From contig NZ_JACOOR010000002.1 in the NCBI RefSeq assembly GCF_014290175.1, positions 62,001 to 126,000 of the forward strand: 64,000 nt of DNA. The letters are read 5' to 3'. Made by a program: the position numbers and the translations under genes. The notes under the pieces were generated by a model. It saw only the letters and a program-made list of their open reading frames with translations, had not been told where the DNA came from and ran no database searches. Shown piece after piece: positions 19,055 to 28,441 of this stretch. This stretch comes from Anaerosacchariphilus hominis (GTDB lineage Bacteria; Bacillota; Clostridia; Lachnospirales; Lachnospiraceae). Position 1 is the first letter of the stretch; every line of letters begins with the position of its first letter.

Positions 19055-20259
19055 TAAAAAAAGAGATGAATAGATGGGAAAAAATATATTACTATATATG
19101 TGTGTTAGGAGTTTTTTTAATCGCGACACATGTAGGAGGATACACGGAAAAGTGGATCATTATAGGAGCAAGTATATATATATTATTAGGTATTATATTG
19201 AATCGTGGATTTAATATGGATATATGCTTTTTAGCATTAGCAGGTGCAATGATGATTCATGGTCTCATATTTGCTAAAGTTCACCAAAGTGAATATTGGC
19301 AGATTCGATTTCATTTTTGGGCCGCTGTGTGGCCGCCATTATTGATGTATTTGGTTTGCCAGCAGGCCACATGGAAAAAAAGTTATGAACAAATAGAGAG
19401 AATCCTGTTGATAATATGCGTGGGAACATTTATATATAGTATTTTAAACTATAGTATCTACATGAGAGAAGGATTTGTTGAAGGTGGACGGATTTGGAAT
19501 GAGTTTTGGACACATACTTCACGTTATGCTACAGAATTCAGTTATTGGGGAGTTTTTATAGTAGGGATAGTAGGATACGGCACATATTGTATGGCTGAAA
19601 AAAAGTGGCTGCGTGGAATCGGGATTTATGTAGCGATTATTATTGAAAATATTATTAATATTATTGTAGATAATAGAATGGTATTGATGGTAACTGCAGT
19701 ATCAGGAGCAGCGAGTATAGGGTTATATTTGTGGTTTAATAGAAAAGAAAAGAAAAAAATGCTATACTTCCTTTTAGGAGTATTAGGTGGCGCTGCATTG
19801 CTTGGTTTGGTTATAGCTTGCAATATAGGAGGAATAAGAAATACGTCTTATTATCATAGCTTTTTCATAAGAGATGGTGGAATTTTAAAGAATGTTCGCT
19901 TTCAAATGATGTGGGAAGCTTTTTTGCAAATCCCTTCACACTGGAAGGGCGGAGGAACAATGGTTGCAGCAGGGTTTACTACAATGCATAATTATTGGTT
20001 GCAAGTAGCAAACGATACAGGTATTTTCCCATTTGGGTTATGGACGGTATTTAATATTGCTGCATTTGTTTCGGCGATAAAATGTATAATAAATTCTGAA
20101 ATTGCTATACGAGTAAAGTATATGGTTCTTCCATTACTTTGTTCTGTGTTTTCCTATCTTATGATGGAAATGGGCGGGCACGGATTAAGTGAATATATTA
20201 TTTTTTATGTTATGATTGTGGCGTTAATCAGGCAGTTGGAGAAGAATGAAAGCGAATAG
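19051..20259 (+). CDS. Putative O-antigen-type polymerase (Wzy-like)
   Basis: A 402-residue membrane protein with about ten hydrophobic segments and a long extracytoplasmic loop near residues 110-170. The late motif TTMHNYWLQVANDTGIFPFG resembles the conserved H-N-x-x-L block of Wzy/WaaL polymerases. It would join repeat units on the outer face of the membrane. I start it at the ATG at 19051 because this makes an ATGA overlap with the flippase stop; an ATG at 19018 is also in frame. Wzy proteins are poorly conserved, so the call rests on topology, the motif and the neighbouring flippase. Confidence 0.72.
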   Translation: MIKKEMNRWEKIYYYICVLGVFLIATHVGGYTEKWIIIGASIYILLGIILNRGFNMDICFLALAGAMMIHGLIFAKVHQSEYWQIRFHFWAAVWPPLLMYLVCQQATWKKSYEQIERILLIICVGTFIYSILNYSIYMREGFVEGGRIWNEFWTHTSRYATEFSYWGVFIVGIVGYGTYCMAEKKWLRGIGIYVAIIIENIINIIVDNRMVLMVTAVSGAASIGLYLWFNRKEKKKMLYFLLGVLGGAALLGLVIACNIGGIRNTSYYHSFFIRDGGILKNVRFQMMWEAFLQIPSHWKGGGTMVAAGFTTMHNYWLQVANDTGIFPFGLWTVFNIAAFVSAIKCIINSEIAIRVKYMVLPLLCSVFSYLMMEMGGHGLSEYIIFYVMIVALIRQLEKNESE

Positions 20260-20267
20260 GTGATAAG

Positions 20268-21269
20268 TTGAAATACAGTTTTATAATTCCTGTATACAAT
20301 GTAGAACGATACTTGAAACGATGTCTGGACTCCATAGTAACGCAGACATATAGTGATTATGAAGCGATTCTCATAGATGACGGCTCCACAGACTCCAGTG
20401 CACAGCTTGTGGACAAGTATGCTTCTGCGTATCCGGATAAAATGCGAGTTATCCATCAGAAAAATGCAGGTTTGGGCGGAGCCAGGAATACTGGGATAGA
20501 AGCGGCAAAAGGTGAATATCTGGTAATGGTAGACAGTGATGATTATATATCAGAAAGAATGCTGGAAACGGTGGACTGGTATCTGACGCAGTACCACAAT
20601 GACATTCTGATTTTTGACTTTATAATGGAAGAGGAAGACGGAAGTCAGGCGGTACAGCATTTGCATGGAGAGATTCCCTACATGCAGATTACAAGACAGC
20701 AGTTTTTGCAGGAGACGCCTGCAGCATGGAATAAGATATATAAGGCATCTTTATTTAAAGACACAGATGTGCGTTATCCGGGAAGAATTTATTATGAGGA
20801 TATCGCGACGAGTCCCTGTCTTGCTATTTACACATCAAATATAGGAGTGATCAGCGAACCTCTATACTATTATATACAGCGGGAGTCCAGCATTATTCAT
20901 ACAAAGAACACAAAGCGAATGACAGAGATCCGTACGGCAGTGAAAATTACCTTAGAGTATTTTAAAACGAAGGGAAAGTTTGAGGAGTATAAGTCAGAGC
21001 TGGAGTGGATGACAGTGCAGCATGTATTGTGCTCCGGTGTGCAGAGAATTCTTTTGGTTCAATATGATAGAGAAAAAGTAAATGACCTGTATCAATTTGT
21101 GGAAGGATATTTTCCGGAATACCTGAAGAATGCGTACATTAAGGAGTACCTGGCGGAACCGGGACACAAAAGAGAAACAAGAATTATCAAAAAGCAGAGA
21201 TGGCTATTATTTGCGGAGAGCGTAGTGAAAAGACCGTTCAGAATAGCGAAAAGAATGGGTAAGAAATGA
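20268..21269 (+). CDS. GT2 family glycosyltransferase (TTG start)
   Basis: A 333-residue GT2 transferase. The N-terminal nucleotide-binding part is SFIIPVYNVERYLKRCLDS, with LIDDGSTDSS and the DxD-type motif VDSDDYIS near residue 92. The C-terminal half carries the helix-rich tail typical of capsule GT2 enzymes. No ATG is placed correctly; the start is TTG at 20268, with AGGTGA four bases before it. Its stop overlaps the following fucosyltransferase start (ATGA at 21266). Confidence 0.9.
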   Translation: MKYSFIIPVYNVERYLKRCLDSIVTQTYSDYEAILIDDGSTDSSAQLVDKYASAYPDKMRVIHQKNAGLGGARNTGIEAAKGEYLVMVDSDDYISERMLETVDWYLTQYHNDILIFDFIMEEEDGSQAVQHLHGEIPYMQITRQQFLQETPAAWNKIYKASLFKDTDVRYPGRIYYEDIATSPCLAIYTSNIGVISEPLYYYIQRESSIIHTKNTKRMTEIRTAVKITLEYFKTKGKFEEYKSELEWMTVQHVLCSGVQRILLVQYDREKVNDLYQFVEGYFPEYLKNAYIKEYLAEPGHKRETRIIKKQRWLLFAESVVKRPFRIAKRMGKK

Positions 21270-22123
21270 TTATCATAAAAATTATGGGCGGATTGGGAAA
21301 CCAGATGTTCCAGTATGCCATGTATGAGAAATTAAAGTATCTTGGAAAGGACGTAAAAGCGGATATATCGAGCTTTTACGCACAGGATGATCTGCGAAAA
21401 TATGAGTTGGGAGTATTCAAAAATCTGCAGCCGGAAAAAGCGGAACAAGATGAAATAGAACATTATTTACATCAGGAATCCCTATGGAAAAAAGCTTTGA
21501 GAAAAGCTTTGCATTTGGAAAGAAAAGTATATCATCTGGACGGCATGTTTTATGATGAAACGATATATTCCATTCAGGAAGGATACGTGGAGGGCTTCTG
21601 GCAGTCAGAAAAGTATTTTTCTGATATCGAAAAAGTGATACGTCAGAGATTTGAATTTCCGAAGATACAGGATGCGGAAAATGAAAAATTTTTATCTATG
21701 ATTCACCAGACACATTCTGTAAGTATTCATGTGAGACGTGGAGATTATCTGAGTGAGACGAATCAGAAAATATATGGAGGAATATGCACCTTAGACTATT
21801 ATAAAAAAGCAATCCGATATTTTGAAGAAAAATATGAGAATGTCACTTTTTTTGTATTCTCCAATGATCTGGAGTGGGCGAAAGAAAACCTGGAGATGAA
21901 AAATGCCTGCTTTGTAGACTGTAATACGGAAAAAACGGCGATCTATGATATGTATCTGATGTCAGAATGCAGGCACAATATCATTGCCAACAGTAGCTTC
22001 AGCTGGTGGGGAGCATGGCTGAACGGACATAAAGAAAAAGAAGTAATAGCTCCATCAAAGTGGTTGAATACAGTAGATGTAAAAGACATATGGTGTGAAG
22101 GATGGATGAAACTGGATGGATAA
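21266..22123 (+). CDS. GT11 alpha-1,2-fucosyltransferase
   Basis: A 285-residue GT11 enzyme, which moves L-fucose from GDP-fucose to a galactose-type acceptor. The N-terminus MGGLGNQMFQYAMYEKL and the donor motif VSIHVRRGDYLSE (near residues 151-163) are diagnostic, as is the late NSSFSWWGAWLN block. Length is normal for bacterial FutC/WbiQ-like enzymes. It overlaps the preceding GT2 by four bases and the next GT2 by eight. GDP-fucose synthesis genes are not in this window. Confidence 0.93.
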   Translation: MIIIKIMGGLGNQMFQYAMYEKLKYLGKDVKADISSFYAQDDLRKYELGVFKNLQPEKAEQDEIEHYLHQESLWKKALRKALHLERKVYHLDGMFYDETIYSIQEGYVEGFWQSEKYFSDIEKVIRQRFEFPKIQDAENEKFLSMIHQTHSVSIHVRRGDYLSETNQKIYGGICTLDYYKKAIRYFEEKYENVTFFVFSNDLEWAKENLEMKNACFVDCNTEKTAIYDMYLMSECRHNIIANSSFSWWGAWLNGHKEKEVIAPSKWLNTVDVKDIWCEGWMKLDG

Positions 22124-23186
22124 GAAAGTAAGTATAGTAACACCGGTATATAATTGCAAAAGATATCTTCCATCCTGTATGAAAAGCTTGATATCTCAGA
22201 CTTATTCAAACCTGGAAATCATTCTGATAGATGACGGTTCTTCTGATGGAAGTTCTGAATTGTGTGACAGATATGGAGAGGAATACGCGCAGATAAAAGT
22301 GTTTCATCAGAAAAACGGTGGACCGGGTATTGCGAGAAATACGGGATTAAATGCAGTTACAGGAGAATATCTTACCTATGTGGATGCGGATGACTATGTG
22401 GCTGAAAACTATGTGGAAACGTTAGTCAGGATTTTACAGAAGTATTCTGCAGATATAGCAGAAGTAGGATTGGCATGTCTGTATCCGCTGAAAAATGAGT
22501 TTGAAAATTCGGATGGCAAAATAATCTGCTTTGAAGGACATGAAACTTTGCTTCGGGATTATTTTTCTGCAAATCCGCAGATTCGGAACTGTACAGCAGG
22601 AAGAATGTATGACATGAAAAGGTTTCAGAATATCCGCTTCAGCGAAAAATCTATCGCGGAAGACAGCGAATATTCTTTGAGAATGCTCGCCCAATGCGAA
22701 AGACTGGTAAAGTATCATAAGTGCCTGTATGGATGCAGGGCTTATCAGCAGACACTGACCAGACAGTCGATAAATCACAGGGCCTTTGACATAGTGGAAG
22801 TATCCTGGAGAGATATTTTGTTTGCGACAGAAGTGGGAATAGAACCGGAGGATTGGGAACATGTATTTAAGAGCTTTTCCAGGGTATGCTATGGTTTGAT
22901 GGAAAAGACAGCGATAGAGAAAAAGGAGACTGAATTAAAAAAAGAATTCAGCGGTATGTTGGATATCTATCAAAAAATGAAAGTGCTGGCAATTCAGTAT
23001 AATGTGAAGATGGATACAAAGGTGGAAAAAGATCTTGAAGATATAGAACATTGGTCGGCAGAGTATCGTAAAAGAAATAAAAGAGCTATCATGATAAAGA
23101 AAATAAAAGGTTGTATTTCTTCAGTAAGTGGATGGATAAAGACACAAATGCTATACGAATATAACTTCCGGAAGGGAAAGATATGA
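22116..23186 (+). CDS. GT2 family glycosyltransferase
   Basis: A 356-residue GT2 transferase with VSIVTPVYNCKRYLPSCMKS at the start, LIDDGSSDGSSELC, and the metal-binding VDADDYVAENY near residue 90. A cysteine-rich middle part and a basic C-terminus follow. It overlaps the fucosyltransferase genes on both sides (eight and four bases), so the GT2-GT11-GT2-GT11 series looks like two successive copies of a paired arrangement. Acceptor and donor are unknown. Confidence 0.9.
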   Translation: MDKKVSIVTPVYNCKRYLPSCMKSLISQTYSNLEIILIDDGSSDGSSELCDRYGEEYAQIKVFHQKNGGPGIARNTGLNAVTGEYLTYVDADDYVAENYVETLVRILQKYSADIAEVGLACLYPLKNEFENSDGKIICFEGHETLLRDYFSANPQIRNCTAGRMYDMKRFQNIRFSEKSIAEDSEYSLRMLAQCERLVKYHKCLYGCRAYQQTLTRQSINHRAFDIVEVSWRDILFATEVGIEPEDWEHVFKSFSRVCYGLMEKTAIEKKETELKKEFSGMLDIYQKMKVLAIQYNVKMDTKVEKDLEDIEHWSAEYRKRNKRAIMIKKIKGCISSVSGWIKTQMLYEYNFRKGKI

Positions 23187-24037
23187 TTACTGTTTGGATA
23201 AGAGAAGGATTTGGAAATCAGCTTTTCACCTATGCCTGCGGATATGCTTTGGCAAAAGAGCGGGGAGAGCAGTTAACGCTTGATACGACGACATTGGACT
23301 GTGGATCATTCAGAAAGTTAGAATTATTAAAAACAGCAGTTCAATATGACAAAAGAATATCCTATGGCAGAAAGGAAGATTTGTTCAGCAGAGCCATATG
23401 GAATAAATTGAGACGCAGAAAGGCTATTGGGTACGGAACGATAATCTGTAAAGAACAGAATCCATGGATATATGATCCGACATGCTTTGTCAAAAATAAA
23501 AATATCTATTTGTATGGGTTTTGGCAGTCCTATCATTATTTTGAAAAATGGGAAGATGACTTGAGGAAAATGATTGTTCCGAATTATGATATGCCAAAAA
23601 AAATACAAGAACAGATACAAAAGGTGCAGCAGAAAGAAAGTGTGGCGGTGCATATTCGCCGAGGCGACTATGTGAACATCGGATGTACATTGCCATTGAA
23701 TTATTATGAGCAGGTGTTGAAAAGAATTGACGAAGAGATGCCAAATGCGAAATATTATGTTTTTTCCGATGATCCGGAATTTGCCAGGGATAGTATTGGA
23801 AAATATGTGGATGATGCAATATTTTGGGAAGATCAAAGCGAAGAAAGTACGCTGAATGATTTCTTTTTAATGTCAGCGTGCCGACATCAGGTTATCGCAA
23901 ACAGCACATTTAGCTGGTGGGCTGCATATTTAAATAAAAATTCAGAAAAAAGAATTTATGCACCTGTCTGGGGAAATTGGAAAGAGGAGTTTTATCCGGA
24001 AACGTGGTGCAAATGGAATGAGAGAGAGAACGGATGA
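23183..24037 (+). CDS. Second GT11 fucosyltransferase
   Basis: A 284-residue GT11 enzyme. REGFGNQLFTYACGYALAKE opens the protein, VAVHIRRGDYVNIG is the GDP-fucose motif near residue 155, and NSTFSWWAAYLNK is the conserved C-terminal block. It is clearly divergent from the GT11 at 21266, so it is not a recent duplicate and probably fucosylates a different residue. It has an ATGA overlap with the gene before it and with the DUF5672 gene after it. Confidence 0.93.
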   Translation: MITVWIREGFGNQLFTYACGYALAKERGEQLTLDTTTLDCGSFRKLELLKTAVQYDKRISYGRKEDLFSRAIWNKLRRRKAIGYGTIICKEQNPWIYDPTCFVKNKNIYLYGFWQSYHYFEKWEDDLRKMIVPNYDMPKKIQEQIQKVQQKESVAVHIRRGDYVNIGCTLPLNYYEQVLKRIDEEMPNAKYYVFSDDPEFARDSIGKYVDDAIFWEDQSEESTLNDFFLMSACRHQVIANSTFSWWAAYLNKNSEKRIYAPVWGNWKEEFYPETWCKWNERENG

Positions 24038-24807
24038 AAAAAATATGTGTAATCATACCCATCTATAAAGAAAAGTTATCAGAAGAAGAAGCCTATGCAG
24101 TAGACAGATCTGTCGAAGTATTGAAAAACCGAAAATTGTATTTTGTCGCTCCGGCGGGAATGAACAGCACATGGTATGAGTCAAAATATCCACAGGTAAA
24201 ATGGGAGACTTTTGCTACAAAATATTTTAAAAATATATTTATGTATAGCCGGTTACTTCTTTCAGAACATTTTTATAGCCGTTTTTCTGAGTATGAATAT
24301 ATGCTGGTTGTACAACCGGATGTGTGGATTCTGTCAGAAGATGATAAATTGGACTATTTTATGCAGTTTGCATATGATTACATAGGAGCACCATGGAAAC
24401 AGGAAGAGAAACTATATCCGGTAATATTTAAGGGAATGAATCATTTAGAAAAAGTGGCAAAGAAATGGGGAATACCATTCAATCAGCCGCTTATGGCGCG
24501 GGTTGGGAATGGCGGAATGAGTTTGCGGAAGATATCAGCTATGTTAGATATTATCAAAAATCATCCTGTGGCCGTAAAAATATCGAAAATATCAAAACGA
24601 AATAATGAGGACGGTTTCCTGTGCTATTATCTGAATGCGAAAGATAAATATAGACTTCCTACATCGGAATTCGCAGAGCAGTTTGCAGCAGAGCAGACGG
24701 CAAGACAATTATTAGAGGAAGGGAAGATACCATTTTCTGTGCATGCTTATGAAAAACGGGTGGGAGATCACAATATAATGCGAGAGTATATGGAGCATAG
24801 AGAGTAA
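24034..24807 (+). CDS. DUF5672 family protein, putative glycosyltransferase
   Basis: A 257-residue protein that I assign to the DUF5672 group found in capsule loci. Visible features are CVIIPIYKEKLSEEEAYAVD at the N-terminus, the acidic motif MLVVQPDVWILSEDD, then DYIGAPW and GNGGMSLRK, which resemble the acceptor region of GT-A enzymes. It is soluble, with no signal peptide. The location among overlapping transferase genes supports a sugar-transfer role; the reaction is not known. Confidence 0.78.
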   Translation: MKKICVIIPIYKEKLSEEEAYAVDRSVEVLKNRKLYFVAPAGMNSTWYESKYPQVKWETFATKYFKNIFMYSRLLLSEHFYSRFSEYEYMLVVQPDVWILSEDDKLDYFMQFAYDYIGAPWKQEEKLYPVIFKGMNHLEKVAKKWGIPFNQPLMARVGNGGMSLRKISAMLDIIKNHPVAVKISKISKRNNEDGFLCYYLNAKDKYRLPTSEFAEQFAAEQTARQLLEEGKIPFSVHAYEKRVGDHNIMREYMEHRE

Positions 24808-24809
24808 AA

Positions 24810-25451
24810 ATGCAGCAGATACAAAAGAAAATAGCCGCCAGATTCCTGTATCTTTGGACCTATCTGGAGGGAAAAAGAAAAAAGTTCGATCAGAAAGAGA
24901 TTTCGCTTCTGTCCAATAATTGTATCGCAGGTGTTATTTACCATAGCTATGGAATGAAATTTCGGTCTCCTACGGTGAATATCCAGATGAGTCCTTCAGA
25001 CTTTCTGAAATTCGTGAATCATCTGAATAGGTATCGGAGATGTGAACTGGAAGAGGATCAGGAGCCGGATGTGGAGAAGTTCAGAAAGCTGGGTGGAGGA
25101 GAGATTCACTTTCCGGTAGGCAGACTGGATGATCTAGTACTCTATTTTCAGCATGCAAAGAGCTTTGAGGAAGCCAGAGAAAAGTGGATAAAGCGGTTTG
25201 CAAGGTTGAATAAAAAGAATATTCGTGTGATTTTGGTTGATACGGCATGTACAGAAGAAGAGATTGAGCAGTTTAGTGCGCTGCCCTATCCCAAGGTATT
25301 TCTTACCAAAGAACAGGAAAAATGTGCCCTCTGTACCGGAGATACCTTTTTACTGGAGCCGGGAGTGGCATGGTTTGAGTTTTCCAATCGGTCCAGATGG
25401 GGAAAGAAGAGCTGCCAGCTCTTTAATTGGAGCGAGTGGCTCCAGAAGTAA
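24810..25451 (+). CDS. DUF1919 family exopolysaccharide protein
   Basis: A 213-residue protein resembling DUF1919, a family seen in exopolysaccharide loci. The N-terminal LLSNNCIAGVIYHSYGMKF and FRSPTVNIQMSPSDFLKFV segments, with FPVGRLDDLVLYFQHAKSF and a middle block RVILVDTACTEEEIEQF, are characteristic. The reaction is not established. The gene begins two bases after the DUF5672 stop. Toward its end, codon use shifts to more G+C, which continues to 32 kb. Confidence 0.75.
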   Translation: MQQIQKKIAARFLYLWTYLEGKRKKFDQKEISLLSNNCIAGVIYHSYGMKFRSPTVNIQMSPSDFLKFVNHLNRYRRCELEEDQEPDVEKFRKLGGGEIHFPVGRLDDLVLYFQHAKSFEEAREKWIKRFARLNKKNIRVILVDTACTEEEIEQFSALPYPKVFLTKEQEKCALCTGDTFLLEPGVAWFEFSNRSRWGKKSCQLFNWSEWLQK

Positions 25452-25468
25452 AGCAGGAGAATGGGAAA

Positions 25469-26422
25469 ATGATAATTACGGGAATCCGATATTTTATAAA
25501 GGGAAGACGGCGAAGAAAAAGCTGTCAGCAGTGTACGGGCAGTGAGTACTTGCAGAGGGAGAAAACGTATGCGGGGAAGCAGGTAAAAAGCTGCGAAGAG
25601 ATGAACCGGTATATCGGCGGGCAGCTTCTGTCCGGGCAGCCCTTTATGGCGGCCCGTTACGGCTATACGGAAATGTTTGTGATGCGTACCTTTGCCTTTC
25701 ACATGCGTTGGAATTATGAGAAAGCCATGAAGCAGCTGTGTCTCTGGTCTGGATTTTTTCCGGAAAAGACGGAGCTGGGAAAGAGGTTTCTGGACGTGAT
25801 GGTGGACGCGGCCAGGGAGGCGGATGCCCTGGGAGTGGAGCTGGAGCCCTTTGAGGATTATTTTATTTCCCGTAAGATGAAGGAGGAGCTTCAGATAGCT
25901 TCTCTGGACAGTCTGGAGCCCTGGAAGACACCGGAACAGCCCTGGTCTGCGGCGTTAAAAGGGAAGCGAGTACTGGTGATTCATCCCTTTGCGGATACCA
26001 TTGCCAGTCAGTATCGGAAGCGGGAACGGATTTTCCCGGGGACGGAGATCCTTCCGGAATTTGAACTGTTGACCCAAAAGGCAGTGCAGACCATAGCGGG
26101 AGCCACAGATGAGCGGTTTAGCGACTGGTTTGAGGCATTGTATTATATGTATGAAGAAGCCATGAAGCAGGAATTTGATGTGGCGATTATCGGCTGCGGC
26201 GCTTATGGCTTCCCCCTTGCGGCCATGCTGAAAAAGGCGGGAAAGCAGGCGGTTCACCTGGGCGGTGCCACACAGATTCTGTTCGGTATCCGGGGAAAAC
26301 GCTGGGACGAGCAGGAAGAGTACAGTTATGTGAGAAAATGGTACTCTGACGCCTGGGTATATCCGGGGCAGGAAGAGCGTCCCAAACAGCTGGAAAAAGT
26401 AGAAGATGGGTGTTACTGGTAA
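25469..26422 (+). CDS. Putative GT-D-like glycosyltransferase
   Basis: A 317-residue protein. FMAARYGYTEMFVMRTFAF near residue 60 resembles the R-F/Y-G-x-x-E nucleotide-sugar motif of GT-D fold enzymes (DUF1792 type), and a Rossmann-like C-terminal part reads FDVAIIGCGAYGFPLAAMLK, then VHLGGATQILFGIRGKRW. I start it at the ATG at 25469, which has GCAGGAGAA upstream; an earlier in-frame GTG-type start would overlap the DUF1919 gene further. The assignment to GT-D is by motif resemblance only; the protein could instead be an uncharacterised sugar-modifying enzyme. Confidence 0.55.
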   Translation: MIITGIRYFIKGRRRRKSCQQCTGSEYLQREKTYAGKQVKSCEEMNRYIGGQLLSGQPFMAARYGYTEMFVMRTFAFHMRWNYEKAMKQLCLWSGFFPEKTELGKRFLDVMVDAAREADALGVELEPFEDYFISRKMKEELQIASLDSLEPWKTPEQPWSAALKGKRVLVIHPFADTIASQYRKRERIFPGTEILPEFELLTQKAVQTIAGATDERFSDWFEALYYMYEEAMKQEFDVAIIGCGAYGFPLAAMLKKAGKQAVHLGGATQILFGIRGKRWDEQEEYSYVRKWYSDAWVYPGQEERPKQLEKVEDGCYW

Positions 26423-27234
26423 TGAAGAAAAAGGTGCTGGGTATTTTTACCTGCTTTAATCGAAAAGAAAAAACGGTGAATTGTCTGAAAAGCCTGATCG
26501 CCGGAAATGAAGAAGTTGAGTTTACCTTTCTGGCGGTGGACGACGGAAGTACAGACGGAACGGAAGAGGCGCTGCGGGATATGCGGCAGGTAGCTGTGCT
26601 GACCGGAAATGGAAGTCTGTTTTATTCCGGCGGAATGCGGCTGGGGATTCGGAAAGCAAAAGAGCAGTATCAGGGCTATGATTACTGCCTTCTGTTCAAT
26701 GATGATGTGGAGTTTTATCCGGGAGTCATAGAACGGATGGCGGCCCAGTGCGGCGATGGGATACTGGTAGGAGCCACCTGCGATACGGAAGGAAACCTGT
26801 CTTATGGAGGCGTGCGTAAGGCTTCCGGATTTCGACCGAAGTTTGACATTGTTATGTCGGGAGAAAAGCCGGTATCCTGCGATACCTTCAATGCGAATTG
26901 CGTATTGATTCCCTACGATATCTTTCTGAAGCTGCCCAATATAGACGAAGCCTATACCCATTCTCTGGGGGATTTTGACTATGGACTGACAGCCAGCCAG
27001 ATGGGATATGCGATTTATCCCACGAATTTTTTCGTGGGCTGCTGTAATGACAATCCGGTGGGGAAAACCTGGAGGGATACGTCCCTTTCGCGGAAAGAGC
27101 GGTGGAAACGGAAAGAGAGTCCCAAAGGACTGCCCACAGGAGAGTGGTTTCATTTTGTAAGAAAGAATTTCGGCCTGATATCGGCATGTTACAGCAGTAT
27201 GACGCCGATGTTAAGGATTCTGCTTGGTAAATAG
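26422..27234 (+). CDS. GT2 family glycosyltransferase
   Basis: A 270-residue GT2 transferase. It has VLGIFTCFNRKEKTVNCLKS, VDDGSTDGTEEAL, the N-terminal GNGSLFYSGGMRLGI block and LLFNDDVEFYPG as the metal motif, a pattern seen in rhamnosyltransferase-like GT2 enzymes. The ATG at 26422 overlaps the TAA of the previous gene by one base; a GTG at 26410 is an alternative. G+C is high compared with the first half of the locus. Confidence 0.88.
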   Translation: MKKKVLGIFTCFNRKEKTVNCLKSLIAGNEEVEFTFLAVDDGSTDGTEEALRDMRQVAVLTGNGSLFYSGGMRLGIRKAKEQYQGYDYCLLFNDDVEFYPGVIERMAAQCGDGILVGATCDTEGNLSYGGVRKASGFRPKFDIVMSGEKPVSCDTFNANCVLIPYDIFLKLPNIDEAYTHSLGDFDYGLTASQMGYAIYPTNFFVGCCNDNPVGKTWRDTSLSRKERWKRKESPKGLPTGEWFHFVRKNFGLISACYSSMTPMLRILLGK

Positions 27235-27248
27235 GAACAGAGGAAAAG

Positions 27249-28433
27249 ATGATGGAAAAACAGCGCATCCTGCTGATTCACAACTACTATAAAATCCCCG
27301 GCGGCGAGGACACGGTGGTACAGAATGAGAAACGGCTTCTGGAGGAACATGGCCATGAAGTGATTCTGTACAGCCGTTCCAACCGGGAGATGGAGGCGTT
27401 TTCGGCGTGGCAGAAGTGTCTGCTTCCGTTCACGTCTCTGTTTTCGTTGCGCAGCTTCCGGGAAGTGAAGCGGCTGATTCGGAAAGAGAAAATCGATATC
27501 GTTCATGTACACAATACCCTGAATCTGGTGAGCCCGTCCGTGTATTACGCGGCCTTTGCATGCAGGGTTCCGGTGGTGCAGACCATCCATAACTTCCGGA
27601 TGCTGTGCCCGGCGGCCACGTTTCTGCGGAACGGGCAGGTGTGCGAGGACTGCGTGGAGCAGGGACTGGGCTGCGCGGTGCGGCACAGCTGCTATCGGGG
27701 CTCAAAGGCCCAGACTCTGGCCGGCGCGGCCATTCTGAAGGTTCATCGGATACTGGGAACCTATCGGAAGCTGTCCTATATCTGCCTCACGGATTTTAAC
27801 AGGGAAAAGCTGTTACTGCTGAACCGAAAAGGAAAACAGATCGTAGATCCGGAAAAGGTCTATGTGAAGCCGAATTTTACGGCGGATACACAGCGGCAGG
27901 AAACGGTGCGGACAGGAAGCTATCTGTATGTGGGGCGGCTGGAACCTCTGAAAGGGGTACGGTCGCTGATAGAGGCCTGGCAGGCCTTTCCGGATAAAGA
28001 ACTGCTTCTTTGCGGAATCGGACCGGAAGAGGACTGGATCCGGAAGTATCTGGAGGAGCATGAAATGGGTCAGGTGAAGCTGCTGGGGCAGATGCCTCAT
28101 GAAAAGGTCATGGAGCTGCTGGGTCAGGTGAAAGCGCTGATTCTTCCTACCCTGTGTTACGAGGGACAGCCCATGGTCATCATGGAGAGCTACGCGGCCG
28201 GAACGCCCGTATTGGCCAGCGATATAGGCAATGCGGGAAATATGGTTCTTCCGGGCGAGACAGGATACCGTTTCCGAACCGGGGATCCGGAAAGCCTGCG
28301 GGAAGCGGTGCGAAAGCTGGAGGCGGAGCCGGAACGGGAGTGGAAGCCCCGGGAGGTGTATGAGCAGTATTATACGCCGGAGAAAAATTATGAGAGACTG
28401 AGGGAGATTTATTCTTCTGTGCAGGGAGAATAG
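27249..28433 (+). CDS. GT4 family glycosyltransferase
   Basis: A 394-residue GT-B transferase. The N-terminal domain has HNYYKIPGGEDTVVQNEKRL and DIVHVHNTLNLVSPSVYYA, then QTIHNFRMLCPAA with a cysteine-rich loop (CEDCVEQGLGCAVRHSC) like those of capsule GT4 enzymes. The C-terminal domain shows YVGRLEPLKGV, LPTLCYEGQPMVIMESYA and the conserved glutamates of the donor site. It is preceded by GAGGAAAAG. Several smaller open frames within it on both strands are composition shadows. Confidence 0.92.
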   Translation: MMEKQRILLIHNYYKIPGGEDTVVQNEKRLLEEHGHEVILYSRSNREMEAFSAWQKCLLPFTSLFSLRSFREVKRLIRKEKIDIVHVHNTLNLVSPSVYYAAFACRVPVVQTIHNFRMLCPAATFLRNGQVCEDCVEQGLGCAVRHSCYRGSKAQTLAGAAILKVHRILGTYRKLSYICLTDFNREKLLLLNRKGKQIVDPEKVYVKPNFTADTQRQETVRTGSYLYVGRLEPLKGVRSLIEAWQAFPDKELLLCGIGPEEDWIRKYLEEHEMGQVKLLGQMPHEKVMELLGQVKALILPTLCYEGQPMVIMESYAAGTPVLASDIGNAGNMVLPGETGYRFRTGDPESLREAVRKLEAEPEREWKPREVYEQYYTPEKNYERLREIYSSVQGE

Positions 28434-28441
28434 AGGGAGAT

